This document shows, in pieces, positions 1-6,920 of a stretch of 15,643 nt of DNA. Position numbers and translations under genes: made by a program. A model generated the notes under the pieces. That model was not told the origin of the DNA and searched no databases. It saw only the letters and a program-made list of their open reading frames with translations. The stretch's first letter is position 1, and the number at the start of each line of letters is the position of its first letter. The DNA comes from Chloroflexota bacterium (GTDB lineage: Bacteria; Chloroflexota; Dehalococcoidia; Lucifugimonadales; JADFKI01): positions 1-15,643 of the forward strand of contig JAGGDZ010000086.1 of NCBI GenBank assembly GCA_024648655.1, read 5' to 3'.

Positions 1-141
1 GCTGTGAGCGCAGACCCTCAGCCGGGAGACAAGCATACGATTGCGCTACTTGCAATCAATGGTCCGCTTGCGAGGCCGGGCGGCGCGGTGTTCGTGAGAT
101 ACGCGACCCTGGCGTTCGAGTGGCGGGACCCACGATACTAG
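1..141 (+). CDS. C-terminal end of an unrecognised protein (5' truncated by window edge)
   Basis: The first forward frame is open from base 1 to a TAG at 139-141 and encodes 46 residues. The text looks like real protein: alternating hydrophobic strands (TIALLAIN, AVFVRYATLAFEW) around a Gly/Pro turn (GPLARPGG), ending in RDPRY. Codon choice resembles the genes that follow. The stop lies 41 bases before the start chosen for the PTER-like gene, a spacing that suggests an operon. I do not recognise the family from this fragment, and a chance open frame of 46 codons in G+C-rich DNA cannot be excluded. Confidence 0.55.
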   Translation, partial: AVSADPQPGDKHTIALLAINGPLARPGGAVFVRYATLAFEWRDPRY

Positions 142-170
142 CCGGAAACTCACACATACAAGGAATGTCG

Positions 171-175
171 AGGGA
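171..175 (+). promoter_or_regulatory. Ribosome binding site deciding the PTER-like start
   Basis: AGGGA ends 7 bases before the ATG at 183. The in-frame alternatives are poorer: GTG at 120 overlaps the tail of the upstream gene, and ATG at 165 has its purine run directly against the start codon. Confidence 0.6.
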
Positions 176-182
176 TGAGACG

Positions 183-1256
183 ATGGTCGGCTTTAATCTT
201 GCGGGCAAAGTACAGACGGTACTGGGGCCGATCGAGCCTGAACGTCTGGGAGTAACGCTGACCCACGAGCATTTGCTTATCGACATGTCGCCGCTGTTCG
301 AAGAGCCGCAGCAGGCCGGAGCGAAGGGGTTCTACTACGAGCCGGTCTCGCTTGAGACGGCAGGACGAATTCGGCACTGGGCACAACGGAATCTGGACAA
401 TGTTCAGCTCACGGATGTTGACACTGCCATAGACGAGGCGAATATATACAAGCAATACGGCGGCGACACGCTTGTGGACGCTACAAGCATCGGCATCAAG
501 CGCGATGCGGCAGGACTTGCGCGCATATCGCGGGCGACGGGCGTGAATGTGATAATGGGGGCGTCCTACTATGTGGACGCAGCACATCCGGCGGACATGG
601 ATGAAATGAGCGAGGACGACCTTGTGGCGCGCATTGTCGCGGATGTAACCGCCGGTGTTGACGGCACGCCGTACAGGTCCGGTGTCATCGGCGAGGTAGG
701 CTGCTCGTGGCCTCTGACGCCGAATGAGCGGAAAGCTCTGAAGGCATCTGCACGGGGACAGCGGATTACAGGCGCGCCTATACTCATTCACCCGGGCAGA
801 GACGAGACGGCGCCGCTGGAGATAATCGAGGTGTTGCGCGAGGCTGGCGCGGACCTTGAGAGAACGATAATCGGGCATTTGGACCGCACCGTGTTCCTGC
901 ACGATACCCTGCAACAGATAGCAGAGAGCGGATGCTATCTGGAGTGGGACCTGTTCGGTACGGAAGAGTCGTACTACGGCGCGAACCCGGCAATAGATAT
1001 GCCGGGAGACGGGAAGCGAATGGATGATATAAGTTGGATTGCGGCGCTAGGCTACGGACGCAAGATACTGATTGCTCACGACATCTGCACGAAGAACCGA
1101 CTGGAGCGGTACGGAGGACACGGGTACGCATATATTCCGGGGCGCATTGTGCCGCGAATGAGGTCGCGAGGATTCAGTGAGGACGCTATACGGAACATCC
1201 TAGTCAACAACCCGGCGTCCGCGTTGACATTCGCCGCGCCGGAGGAGGTGAGCTAG
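183..1256 (+). CDS. PTER-like phosphotriesterase-family metal-dependent hydrolase
   Basis: A 357-residue TIM-barrel amidohydrolase of the phosphotriesterase family. The usual binuclear metal ligands are visible: HxH (THEH, His28/His30), the bridging acidic residue in GVIGEVGCSWPLT (Glu171), His203 (ILIHPGRD), His232 (IGHLDRT) and Asp300 (IAHDICTK). Bacterial phosphotriesterases of the Opd type carry a carboxylated Lys at the bridging position. Glu there, together with the GCSWPLT, HPGR and KNRLERYGGHGY blocks, matches the PTER subgroup as I remember it. Mammalian PTER has been reported to hydrolyse N-acetyltaurine, so an N-acyl amide hydrolase is a reasonable inference here; the substrate is not shown by the sequence. 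It is probably cytoplasmic, with no signal peptide. Its TAG is directly followed by the ATG of the S51 peptidase, indicating one transcript. Confidence 0.9.
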   Translation: MVGFNLAGKVQTVLGPIEPERLGVTLTHEHLLIDMSPLFEEPQQAGAKGFYYEPVSLETAGRIRHWAQRNLDNVQLTDVDTAIDEANIYKQYGGDTLVDATSIGIKRDAAGLARISRATGVNVIMGASYYVDAAHPADMDEMSEDDLVARIVADVTAGVDGTPYRSGVIGEVGCSWPLTPNERKALKASARGQRITGAPILIHPGRDETAPLEIIEVLREAGADLERTIIGHLDRTVFLHDTLQQIAESGCYLEWDLFGTEESYYGANPAIDMPGDGKRMDDISWIAALGYGRKILIAHDICTKNRLERYGGHGYAYIPGRIVPRMRSRGFSEDAIRNILVNNPASALTFAAPEEVS

Positions 1257-1934
1257 ATGAGGGGAAGGATTGCGCTTGTGGGCGGCGACGAGTTTCAGCC
1301 AAGTTGCCGCGTAATGGACAACGTACTGGTTGAAATGACCGAGATAGAGCGTCCTAACGCGCTCATAATTCCGACTGCGGCAGCGGCAGAGCGCCCAATG
1401 CTGGCGGCGCAGAATGGCATCCGGCAGTTCGATCTCTTGGGCGCCAGAGCATCTTCGCTGATGGCGCTGAACTCGGCGGCGGCCGACGACGAAGAGCTGA
1501 CTTCAGTGGTGGACGGAGCGGACATAATCTACCTGACCGGTGGCAATCCGACGCATCTGCTGGAGGCGCTGGAAGGGTCACTGCTACTGCGAAGGATGCT
1601 CGATGCGGTGGAGCGCGGCGCCATACTGGCTGGCTCCAGTGCAGGTGCCATGGTGATGGGCGAGCGGATGCGCTTTCGGCAATGGGGCGACGCGCTAAGA
1701 GTTGTGCCGGGCGTGGCTGTGCTGCCACACCACGAGCGAAGCAGCAAGAGTCAGACATTAAGGGACGTATCAGTGCAGACCGCGGAAGGGCTTACGGTGC
1801 TGGGTATCGACGGGGCTACGGGATGCGTAAGCGACGGAGACGGGTGGCGTGTGCTTGGGGCAGGAAGCGTCACATTGTATGGCGCTGGAGACTGGAATGT
1901 ATATCGAGCGGGCGAGTATTTTGAGACCGCTTAA
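1257..1934 (+). CDS. Peptidase S51 family protein (dipeptidase E / cyanophycinase-like)
   Basis: 225 residues, the length of a compact peptidase E-type serine peptidase with a class I glutamine amidotransferase-like fold. Family signatures are YLTGGNPTHLLEAL (about 92-105) and the nucleophile elbow AGSSAGAM, with Ser128 as likely nucleophile; His158/His159 in LPHHER is the likely catalytic His. I did not assign the third triad member. Peptidase E cleaves Asp-Xaa dipeptides and cyanophycinases cleave beta-Asp-Arg; the sequence does not separate these. The ATG abuts the stop of the PTER-like gene, and its ribosome site GGAGGAGGTG (1241-1250) lies inside that gene, so translation is coupled. Together the pair suggests salvage of small peptides or N-acyl amino compounds (inference). 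Confidence 0.85.
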   Translation: MRGRIALVGGDEFQPSCRVMDNVLVEMTEIERPNALIIPTAAAAERPMLAAQNGIRQFDLLGARASSLMALNSAAADDEELTSVVDGADIIYLTGGNPTHLLEALEGSLLLRRMLDAVERGAILAGSSAGAMVMGERMRFRQWGDALRVVPGVAVLPHHERSSKSQTLRDVSVQTAEGLTVLGIDGATGCVSDGDGWRVLGAGSVTLYGAGDWNVYRAGEYFETA

Positions 1935-1971
1935 TGTCAAGAGAAGCCAGTGAAGAGAAGAGGGAATTGCT

Positions 1972-2733
1972 ATGCGACTGGAAGGCAAAGTTGCACTTAT
2001 AACGGGCGCGGGTTCGGGCATTGGCAGGGCTGCGGCGGTGAGGTTCGCAGCTGAGGGAGCGCGTATCGTGGCTTCGGACATAAGCGAGGCTTCAGCAGCT
2101 GAGACGGCCGCGATAGTGGGAGAGTCGGGCGGCGAGGCTACCGGATCAGGGGGCGATGTCGTGAGCAGCTCGGATGCGATGGCGATGGTGCAGGCGGCGG
2201 TAGAAGCCTACGGCAGGCTGGATGTGCTGCTGAACAGCGCGGGAGTGAGTGGAAGGGTCGATGGGGCAACACACGAAGAGGTGTGGGACAAAGTGATAGA
2301 CGTGAACCTGAAGGGTACTTACCTCGTCTCATGGCATGCAGTACCTGAGATGGAGAAGGCAGGGGGCGGTTCCATTATCAACATCGGCTCCATTATGTCG
2401 CTGGTGGGGTATCCGGTGGGAATGGGCGGCGGGTTCAATCCGTACAATGCATCAAAGGGCGGGGTACTGCAATTCACGCGCAACTTGGCAGTTGACCTCG
2501 CGCGCAAGAACATCCGCGTTAACTGCATCTGCCCAGGTTATGTGGAGACGAATATGACGCGCCCGCTGACGGAGAATCCGGAGTCGTATGAGTTCCTGAA
2601 GGAGAGGCATCCAATGGGACGTCTGGGGCAGCCGGAGGACATCGCAAACGCCGCACTGTTTCTGGCGTCGGACGAAGCGGCGTTCGTCACGGGAGCGCCG
2701 CTGATTGTGGACGGGGGGTACACGGCGCAGTAG
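1972..2733 (+). CDS. SDR-family NAD(P)-dependent oxidoreductase
   Basis: A 253-residue classical short-chain dehydrogenase/reductase. Seen in order: TGAGSGIG cofactor loop (11-18), Asp36 after beta-2 (favours NAD(H) over NADP(H)), NSAG (88-91, a variant of NNAG), catalytic Asn112 (VNLKG), Ser140 (NIGS), Tyr158 and Lys162 (YNASK), the PGYVET segment and the C-terminal VDGGYTAQ. Between Ser140 and Tyr158 there are 18 positions instead of the usual ~13, because of a Gly-rich insertion (GMGGGF). Ribosome site AGGGA at 1961-1965 is 6 bases before the ATG. It follows the S51 gene by 37 bases and probably closes that operon. Substrate unknown; FabG-like or alcohol/steroid dehydrogenase activity cannot be told apart by sequence alone. 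Confidence 0.9.
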   Translation: MRLEGKVALITGAGSGIGRAAAVRFAAEGARIVASDISEASAAETAAIVGESGGEATGSGGDVVSSSDAMAMVQAAVEAYGRLDVLLNSAGVSGRVDGATHEEVWDKVIDVNLKGTYLVSWHAVPEMEKAGGGSIINIGSIMSLVGYPVGMGGGFNPYNASKGGVLQFTRNLAVDLARKNIRVNCICPGYVETNMTRPLTENPESYEFLKERHPMGRLGQPEDIANAALFLASDEAAFVTGAPLIVDGGYTAQ

Positions 2734-2990
2734 AATTTTTCAGTAAGCCAGTCTCTCAGACTATCAGGTGTCGTGTGTCGCATCGCAAAAACGACAGCTG
2801 AATGAAGTCGCCAACCGTGGCAGATCGTCGGCGCACACGGTAAAGTGCGCGCTGGCACTGCTTAAAGCCGATGAGTGGCATTCTCAATATGTGTGGGTGT
2901 TGCAAAAATGAGTGGCGCATTAGCCTCGTGGAGTCCCCCGCAGGCGGAAATGACGAATATGAATACCAACATATACTGAGAATACCCATG

Positions 2991-3018
2991 AATCCCGTAT
3001 ATTGAGGATACGGGGATT
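2991..3018. other. Hairpin in the non-coding stretch
   Basis: CCCGTAT (2994-3000) pairs perfectly with ATACGGG (3008-3014) across a 7-base loop. Adding AAT (2991-2993) and ATT (3016-3018) around one bulged G extends the stem to 10 pairs. No T tract follows, so it is not a typical terminator; function unknown. Confidence 0.4.
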
Positions 3019-3095
3019 TCCTGATACCATACTCGCGCAGCCAATCCTGACAGGAACGGTGAGCGCTTACAATGAACCCGCTCAATATCAAAATA

Positions 3096-3113
3096 GCTGT
3101 CCTTTCGGACAGC
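3096..3113. other. Perfect 7-bp hairpin with tetraloop
   Basis: GCTGTCC (3096-3102), loop TTTC, GGACAGC (3107-3113). A compact perfect stem 19 bases before the terminator stem at 3133; it may belong to the same transcript end. No T tract of its own. Confidence 0.4.
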
Positions 3114-3132
3114 GCCATGGGTATTTGTCTTG

Positions 3133-3167
3133 AAAAGCCTTCCTGCAAAGGCGTGGGGAGGCTTTTT
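3133..3167 (+). terminator. Rho-independent-type terminator
   Basis: AAAAGCCTTCC (3133-3143) pairs with GGGAGGCTTTT (3156-3166) in an 11-bp stem with one T-G pair and a 12-base loop, and ends in a run of five T on the + strand. The A run on the 5' side makes it potentially bidirectional. It sits 59 bases before the S58 start and isolates the pantothenate block from upstream transcription. Confidence 0.75.
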
Positions 3168-3225
3168 GTCGTTAGGAGTCATCTCGCTTAAGACAGTATC
3201 TTCTGGAATCTATTCTGAGATGTAT

Positions 3226-4206
3226 ATGAAACACGCGAGCATAACCGATGTTCCCGGCATCTTTGTCGGTCACCAGACAAACATCGAAGCGGCGACCGGC
3301 TGCACCGTTGTCCTTTGCGAAGACGGCGCGGTAGGCGGCGTTGATGTACGCGGCTCAGCGCCCGGCACACGTGAGACCGACCTGCTGCGCCCTACTGCGC
3401 TCGTCAGCGAAGTGCATGGCATCTTGCTTAGCGGCGGCAGCGCATTCGGCTTGGCAGCGGCAACAGGTGTCGTCCGCTATTTGGAGGCTGAAGGCATTGG
3501 CTTACAGTTCGGCGGAGCGACGATTCCGATTGTTCCTGCCGCTATACTGTTCGACTTGGGACTTGTCCGAGGCGATATTCGCCCGACCGCCGATGACGGC
3601 GAAGCAGCCTGCCGCAACGCCTCTGATTCACCGCCTGCACAAGGCAGTGTTGGCGTGGGCACAGGCGCGACTGTGGGCAAGATGCTTGGCATGCACCGCG
3701 CAATGAAGGGTGGCATCGGCACGGCAAGCATTTCGCTCGGTAACGGGCTTATACTCGGAGCGATTGTCGCTGTCAATGCAATCGGCGGCGTGTACAAAGC
3801 CTCAACCGGCAGCATCTTGGCCGGTCCGCGCGCCGAGGACGGCAATACAATACTTGACGCCCTGAATGTCGCAATCTCACCTCCCCTTCAGACTAGGCAA
3901 CCTGCCTCAGCATCCAACACAACCATCGGCGTCGTAGCCACCAATGCCACCCTTGACAAGGCTCAGGCAAACAAGCTTGCCTCCGCCGCACAGGACGGCG
4001 TCGCCCTCGCCGTTAGACCGGCTCACCTGATGGGCGACGGCGATACGATGTTCGCTCTCGCCACCGGAATGAGCGACGCCTCCGTCAACATGAACGGGCT
4101 GCTTGCGGCAGCTGCGATGTGCGTCAGCGACGCCATCGTTAACGCTGTAATCGAGGCCGAATCGCTCGGTGGCGTACCCGCGTCCAGGGACAATAGTCGA
4201 AAATGA
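3226..4206 (+). CDS. S58 (DmpA/BapA, P1-family) aminopeptidase, self-processing
   Basis: 326 residues from the ATG at 3226 (MKHASITDVPGI); an ATG two codons earlier is possible. Family features: N-terminal ITDVPGIFVGH, VRGSAPGTRETDLL (41-54), LSGGSAFGLAAATGV (68-82), GVGTGATVGK (143-152), and NTTIGVVATNA (231-241). Members of this Ntn-like family cleave themselves before a Ser or Thr that becomes the nucleophile, here predicted at Asn231-Thr232. Known members are L-aminopeptidase/D-Ala-esterases and beta-aminopeptidases that release beta-alanine. It follows a terminator and overlaps the DUF2520 gene by ATGA (4203-4206), so it leads the pantothenate operon. No good ribosome site precedes the start. 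A TTG 32 codons upstream is in frame but lies at the terminator stem and adds no family sequence. Confidence 0.88.
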   Translation: MKHASITDVPGIFVGHQTNIEAATGCTVVLCEDGAVGGVDVRGSAPGTRETDLLRPTALVSEVHGILLSGGSAFGLAAATGVVRYLEAEGIGLQFGGATIPIVPAAILFDLGLVRGDIRPTADDGEAACRNASDSPPAQGSVGVGTGATVGKMLGMHRAMKGGIGTASISLGNGLILGAIVAVNAIGGVYKASTGSILAGPRAEDGNTILDALNVAISPPLQTRQPASASNTTIGVVATNATLDKAQANKLASAAQDGVALAVRPAHLMGDGDTMFALATGMSDASVNMNGLLAAAAMCVSDAIVNAVIEAESLGGVPASRDNSRK

Positions 4207-5090
4207 CTAGCCTTAGCAAGACATCAAGAATCGGCTTCATAGGCGCTGGGAAAGTCGGCGGCTCGCTTGCCGTCGCAATGTCTCAGGCAGGCTATCCCGT
4301 TGTCGCCGTTTCAAGCCGCACGCCTGCATCGGCCGCATCGTTTGCGGAACGCATTGACGGCTGTGTGCCTTACACCACTCTCCAGGCTGCGGTTGATGCC
4401 GGAGACATGGTATTCATATCTACTTCCGATGACGCAATACCACAGGTCGCGCAGTCCGTGAAGTGGCGCGAAGGTCAAGGTGTAGCGCACTGCTCCGGCG
4501 CGGCTTCCATCGATGTGCTGGAGGCGGCAGGGGAGCAAGGCGCGATTCCGGGGGCGTTCCACCCCCTCCAAGCATTTTCATCCGTGGAGAACGGCGTCGG
4601 AAGCATTCCCGGCATCACGTTCGGCATTGAAGGCAACGATGACATGCGCACCTATCTAGGCAACCTTGCGCGCGCCATCGGTGGCAACCCCGTATTCCTC
4701 GACGCTGAAGACAAGCCACTCTATCACCTCAGCGGCGTGATGATGGGCAACCTGCTGACCTGTCTGGTAGGCATTTCAGCAGAGATCTGGGAACATATAG
4801 GCTACACGCGAGATGATGGCGTCAATGCGCTCATCCCTATGATGCAAGCCGTCGCTTACAATGTCGAAACATCCGGAATCCCGGCAGCAGTCGCCGGTCC
4901 ATATCCTCGCGGCGACCTGGGGACGGCCGCTAAGCACTTGAATGCCCTCACTTCGCAGCATCCTGATCTGCTTCCGCTGTACCGCGAACTCGCGCTCGCC
5001 GGTCTGCATCTGGCGGTGGAACAGGGCCTGTCCAAAGATGGAGAGACCGCTTTTAGGCAATTGTTGAACGATAGTCGAAAGATCGAATGA
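4203..5090 (+). CDS. Rossmann-like/DUF2520 protein, candidate ketopantoate reductase
   Basis: 295 residues. The N-terminus is a dinucleotide-binding Rossmann domain (IGFIGAGKVGG, GxGxxG at 14-19) of the F420/NADP oxidoreductase type. The HCSGA (96-100) and FHPLQAF (119-125) blocks and the helical C-terminal half are those of DUF2520 proteins. PanE (ketopantoate reductase) is absent from the window, yet this gene is locked between an ATGA overlap and panB (10-base gap), followed by panC. DUF2520 genes often neighbour pan genes. Francisella PanG is a ketopantoate reductase distinct from PanE and IlvC; I believe it is of this family but could not verify it. Predicted role: NADPH reduction of 2-dehydropantoate to pantoate in the cytoplasm. 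Family assignment is firm; the reaction is inference. Confidence 0.85.
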   Translation: MTSLSKTSRIGFIGAGKVGGSLAVAMSQAGYPVVAVSSRTPASAASFAERIDGCVPYTTLQAAVDAGDMVFISTSDDAIPQVAQSVKWREGQGVAHCSGAASIDVLEAAGEQGAIPGAFHPLQAFSSVENGVGSIPGITFGIEGNDDMRTYLGNLARAIGGNPVFLDAEDKPLYHLSGVMMGNLLTCLVGISAEIWEHIGYTRDDGVNALIPMMQAVAYNVETSGIPAAVAGPYPRGDLGTAAKHLNALTSQHPDLLPLYRELALAGLHLAVEQGLSKDGETAFRQLLNDSRKIE

Positions 5091-5100
5091 GGTAAGAGTT

Positions 5101-5961
5101 ATGCGAACCACAATTCGCGATATAGCGGCAATGAAGCGGCGCGGCAAGCGCATCGCCATGATAACCGCATACGACTACACCTCCGCGCGCATCGTCGAGA
5201 ATGCGGGCGTCGATATTATCCTCGTCGGCGACAGCCTTGGCCAGGTCGTGCTCGGCTACGACTCCACCGTACCCGTCACGATGAACGACATGCTGCACCA
5301 CATCAAGTCCGTCGTTCGCGGCACCGACAAAGTCCACATTGTTGGCGACCTGCCGTTCATGAGCTATCAAGCAAGCAGGTCCGACGCGATACGCAACGCC
5401 GGTCGCATTCTGAAGGAAGGCGGCGCGCAATCGGTAAAGCTCGAAGGCGGCAGGCATGTCACCAAAACAATGCGTCGCATCATACAGGCCGGCATCCCAG
5501 TAATGGCGCACATTGGCCTGACGCCGCAGGCAGTCAACCAGCTCGGCGGCTACCGCATTCAGGGCAGAACCACACGAGCCGCTGTCGAGCTGATCGAAGA
5601 CGCAAAGGCGGTCGAAGATGCAGGCGCATACTCCATCGTTCTAGAAGGCGTGCCGTCACAACTCGCGCAGCTTGTAACCGAACGCCTGAGTATCCCCACC
5701 ATAGGCATCGGCGCGGGCGTCCACTGCGACGGGCAGGTGCAGGTCTTCCACGACATGATGGGGCTATACACGGACTTCACTCCCAAGCACGCGCGCAAGT
5801 ACGCTCATCTGGCGGAACTCATGAAAGACGCCGTCTCAGAATACATTGAGGATGTCCGCAACCTGTCGTTCCCGTCGGAGGACGAGAGCTTCACCCTATC
5901 GCCTGAAGTTCTGGCAGAATTGGCCGGCGAACCAAAAATCGCTACCCAGAATGAACGCTGA
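5101..5961 (+). CDS. panB: 3-methyl-2-oxobutanoate hydroxymethyltransferase (ketopantoate hydroxymethyltransferase)
   Basis: 286 residues, slightly longer than E. coli PanB (264) because of a C-terminal tail after about residue 262. It transfers a hydroxymethyl group from methylene-tetrahydrofolate to alpha-ketoisovalerate, the first step to pantoate. Recognised by ITAYDYTSAR, LVGDSLGQVVLGYDSTVPVT (Asp44 metal ligand), VGDLPFMSY (Asp83), VKLEGG (Lys113, Glu115), MAHIGLTPQ (His137), and LEGVP with Glu182 as the catalytic acid/base position. The ribosome site GAGGT (5089-5093) overlaps the stop of the DUF2520 gene, 7 bases before the ATG, implying translational coupling. panC follows after 13 bases. 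Confidence 0.97.
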   Translation: MRTTIRDIAAMKRRGKRIAMITAYDYTSARIVENAGVDIILVGDSLGQVVLGYDSTVPVTMNDMLHHIKSVVRGTDKVHIVGDLPFMSYQASRSDAIRNAGRILKEGGAQSVKLEGGRHVTKTMRRIIQAGIPVMAHIGLTPQAVNQLGGYRIQGRTTRAAVELIEDAKAVEDAGAYSIVLEGVPSQLAQLVTERLSIPTIGIGAGVHCDGQVQVFHDMMGLYTDFTPKHARKYAHLAELMKDAVSEYIEDVRNLSFPSEDESFTLSPEVLAELAGEPKIATQNER

Positions 5962-5974
5962 TGCAGGTTCGCTG

Positions 5975-6805
5975 ATGCAGGTTATTGAATCGGTCGCCGC
6001 GTTCCGGCAAGCCTATGCCGAAGCAGAAAAGCCGCTCGGTCTCGTGCCTACCATGGGCTTCCTGCACGAAGGGCACATGACGCTCGTCCGCCGCGCTCGC
6101 GCAGAGAATGCCACAGCCGCGGTCAGTATTTTCGTCAACCCCACTCAGTTCGGCCCCAGCGAGGACTTCGCCACGTACCCGCGCGATATGGACTCCGATC
6201 TCGCCAAGCTACGCGAGGCAGGCGTCGATCTCGTCTTAGCGCCTCCGGTCGAAGAGGTATATCCACCCGGCTTCGACACATACATAGACGTTGGGCGCAT
6301 AGGCGAACGACTTGAGGGCGAGCACCGTGCAGGACATTTTCGGGGCGTCGCCACAGTCGTCTGCAAGCTTCTGACAATCGTCCGCCCCAACCGCGCATAC
6401 TTCGGACAGAAGGACGCGCAGCAGTGCCTTGTGGTTAAGCGCCTCAACGATGACCTCAATCTCGGCTCCGAAATAGTCATCTGCCCCACAGTGCGAGATA
6501 CCGATGGACTCGCCCTGAGCAGCCGCAACGTCTATCTAAGCGCAGTTGAACGTGAAGCCGCACTCTCACTCTACGGCTCGCTGAATCTTGCCCAGGACCT
6601 TCACAGTCGCGGCGAAACGGACGCCTCCAGTATTCGGCAGCGCATGCGCCGGCTTATCACCGAATCTCCACTTGCAAGCATCGACTACATCAGCATCGCG
6701 GACGCCGACAACCTCACCGAGCTAGACATAATCGACCGCCCTGCCCTCATATCCCTTGCCGTCCGCATCGGCAAGACGCGCCTGATAGACAATGTGATAA
6801 TATGA
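5975..6805 (+). CDS. panC: Pantoate--beta-alanine ligase (pantothenate synthetase)
   Basis: 276 residues, the normal size. It joins pantoate and beta-alanine through a pantoyl-adenylate. Motifs: PTMGFLHEGH (25-34, the HIGH-like ATP site with His31 and His34), FVNPTQFGPSEDFATYPR (53-70), GQKDAQQ (144-150) and LSSRNVYLS (181-189, KMSKS-like region). I chose the ATG at 5975 because it gives the family's MQVIESVAAFR beginning and has AGG 7 bases upstream at 5965-5967. An in-frame ATG at 5951 lies inside panB and has no ribosome site. It ends the pantothenate block. panD (aspartate decarboxylase) is not in the window. Confidence 0.97.
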   Translation: MQVIESVAAFRQAYAEAEKPLGLVPTMGFLHEGHMTLVRRARAENATAAVSIFVNPTQFGPSEDFATYPRDMDSDLAKLREAGVDLVLAPPVEEVYPPGFDTYIDVGRIGERLEGEHRAGHFRGVATVVCKLLTIVRPNRAYFGQKDAQQCLVVKRLNDDLNLGSEIVICPTVRDTDGLALSSRNVYLSAVEREAALSLYGSLNLAQDLHSRGETDASSIRQRMRRLITESPLASIDYISIADADNLTELDIIDRPALISLAVRIGKTRLIDNVII

Positions 6806-6861
6806 CACAGCAGATTAAAGTGCGGTTCGTTGTGGGCGTGTCAAAAGGCTAATCCAAGAAA

Positions 6862-6888
6862 TCCTAGCCATCCCGTACATTCCGTTAG
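6862..6888. repeat. Divergent copy of the CTATCCATCCTGT intergenic repeat
   Basis: CCTAGCCATCCCGTACATT followed by CCGTTAG matches the consensus deduced from better copies near 10679 and 13583 with several substitutions. It lies in the panC-surE gap. The weakest of the five copies listed. Confidence 0.35.
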
Positions 6889-6891
6889 ACC

Positions 6892-6907
6892 CGGTTGTCT
6901 CCAACCG
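6892..6907. other. Perfect 6-bp hairpin upstream of surE
   Basis: CGGTTG (6892-6897), loop TCTC, CAACCG (6902-6907), framed by two TAGAC copies (6886-6890 and 6909-6913). No T tract, so a rho-independent terminator is unlikely. It could be a processing site or attenuator between panC and surE. Confidence 0.35.
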
Positions 6908-6920
6908 CTAGACGTAAGAA

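Larger units (their letters stand above)
2734..3225. other. Long non-coding stretch with hairpins at the composition switch
   Basis: About 490 bases without a convincing gene. Reverse-strand open frames exist here but look like no protein family and lack ribosome sites. The DNA is more AT-rich than its surroundings. It contains a direct repeat ATGAGTGGC (2871-2879 and 2908-2916), two GAATACC copies (2961-2967, 2980-2986), a similar pair of imperfect direct repeats around 2973-2989 and 2997-3013, and three hairpins listed separately. CCCGCAGGCGGAAATGACG near 2937-2955 resembles half of the dispersed GTCATTCCCGC palindromes common in bacteria, but only one copy is present. G/C strand bias changes across this region. 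Confidence 0.6.

Noticed and set aside
150..914. A 254-codon reverse-strand open frame opposite the PTER-like gene
   Set aside because: It is antisense to a clearly coding gene; its composition is a codon-mirror artefact of G+C-rich DNA and no family is recognised.
2860..3115. A dif recombination site at the skew switch
   Set aside because: I found no sequence with the XerC/XerD arm pattern, so a terminus is supported only by composition.
2756..3182. Reverse-strand open frames of about 106 and 130 codons in the non-coding gap
   Set aside because: No recognisable domain, no ribosome sites, and they overlap each other in different frames.
3130..3225. Longer S58 protein from a TTG at 3130
   Set aside because: That start sits at the terminator stem, has no ribosome site, and the extra 32 residues do not resemble the family N-terminus.
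5846..5974. Upstream starts for panC (5846 or 5951)
   Set aside because: They lie inside panB, lack a ribosome site and add residues absent from PanC proteins.
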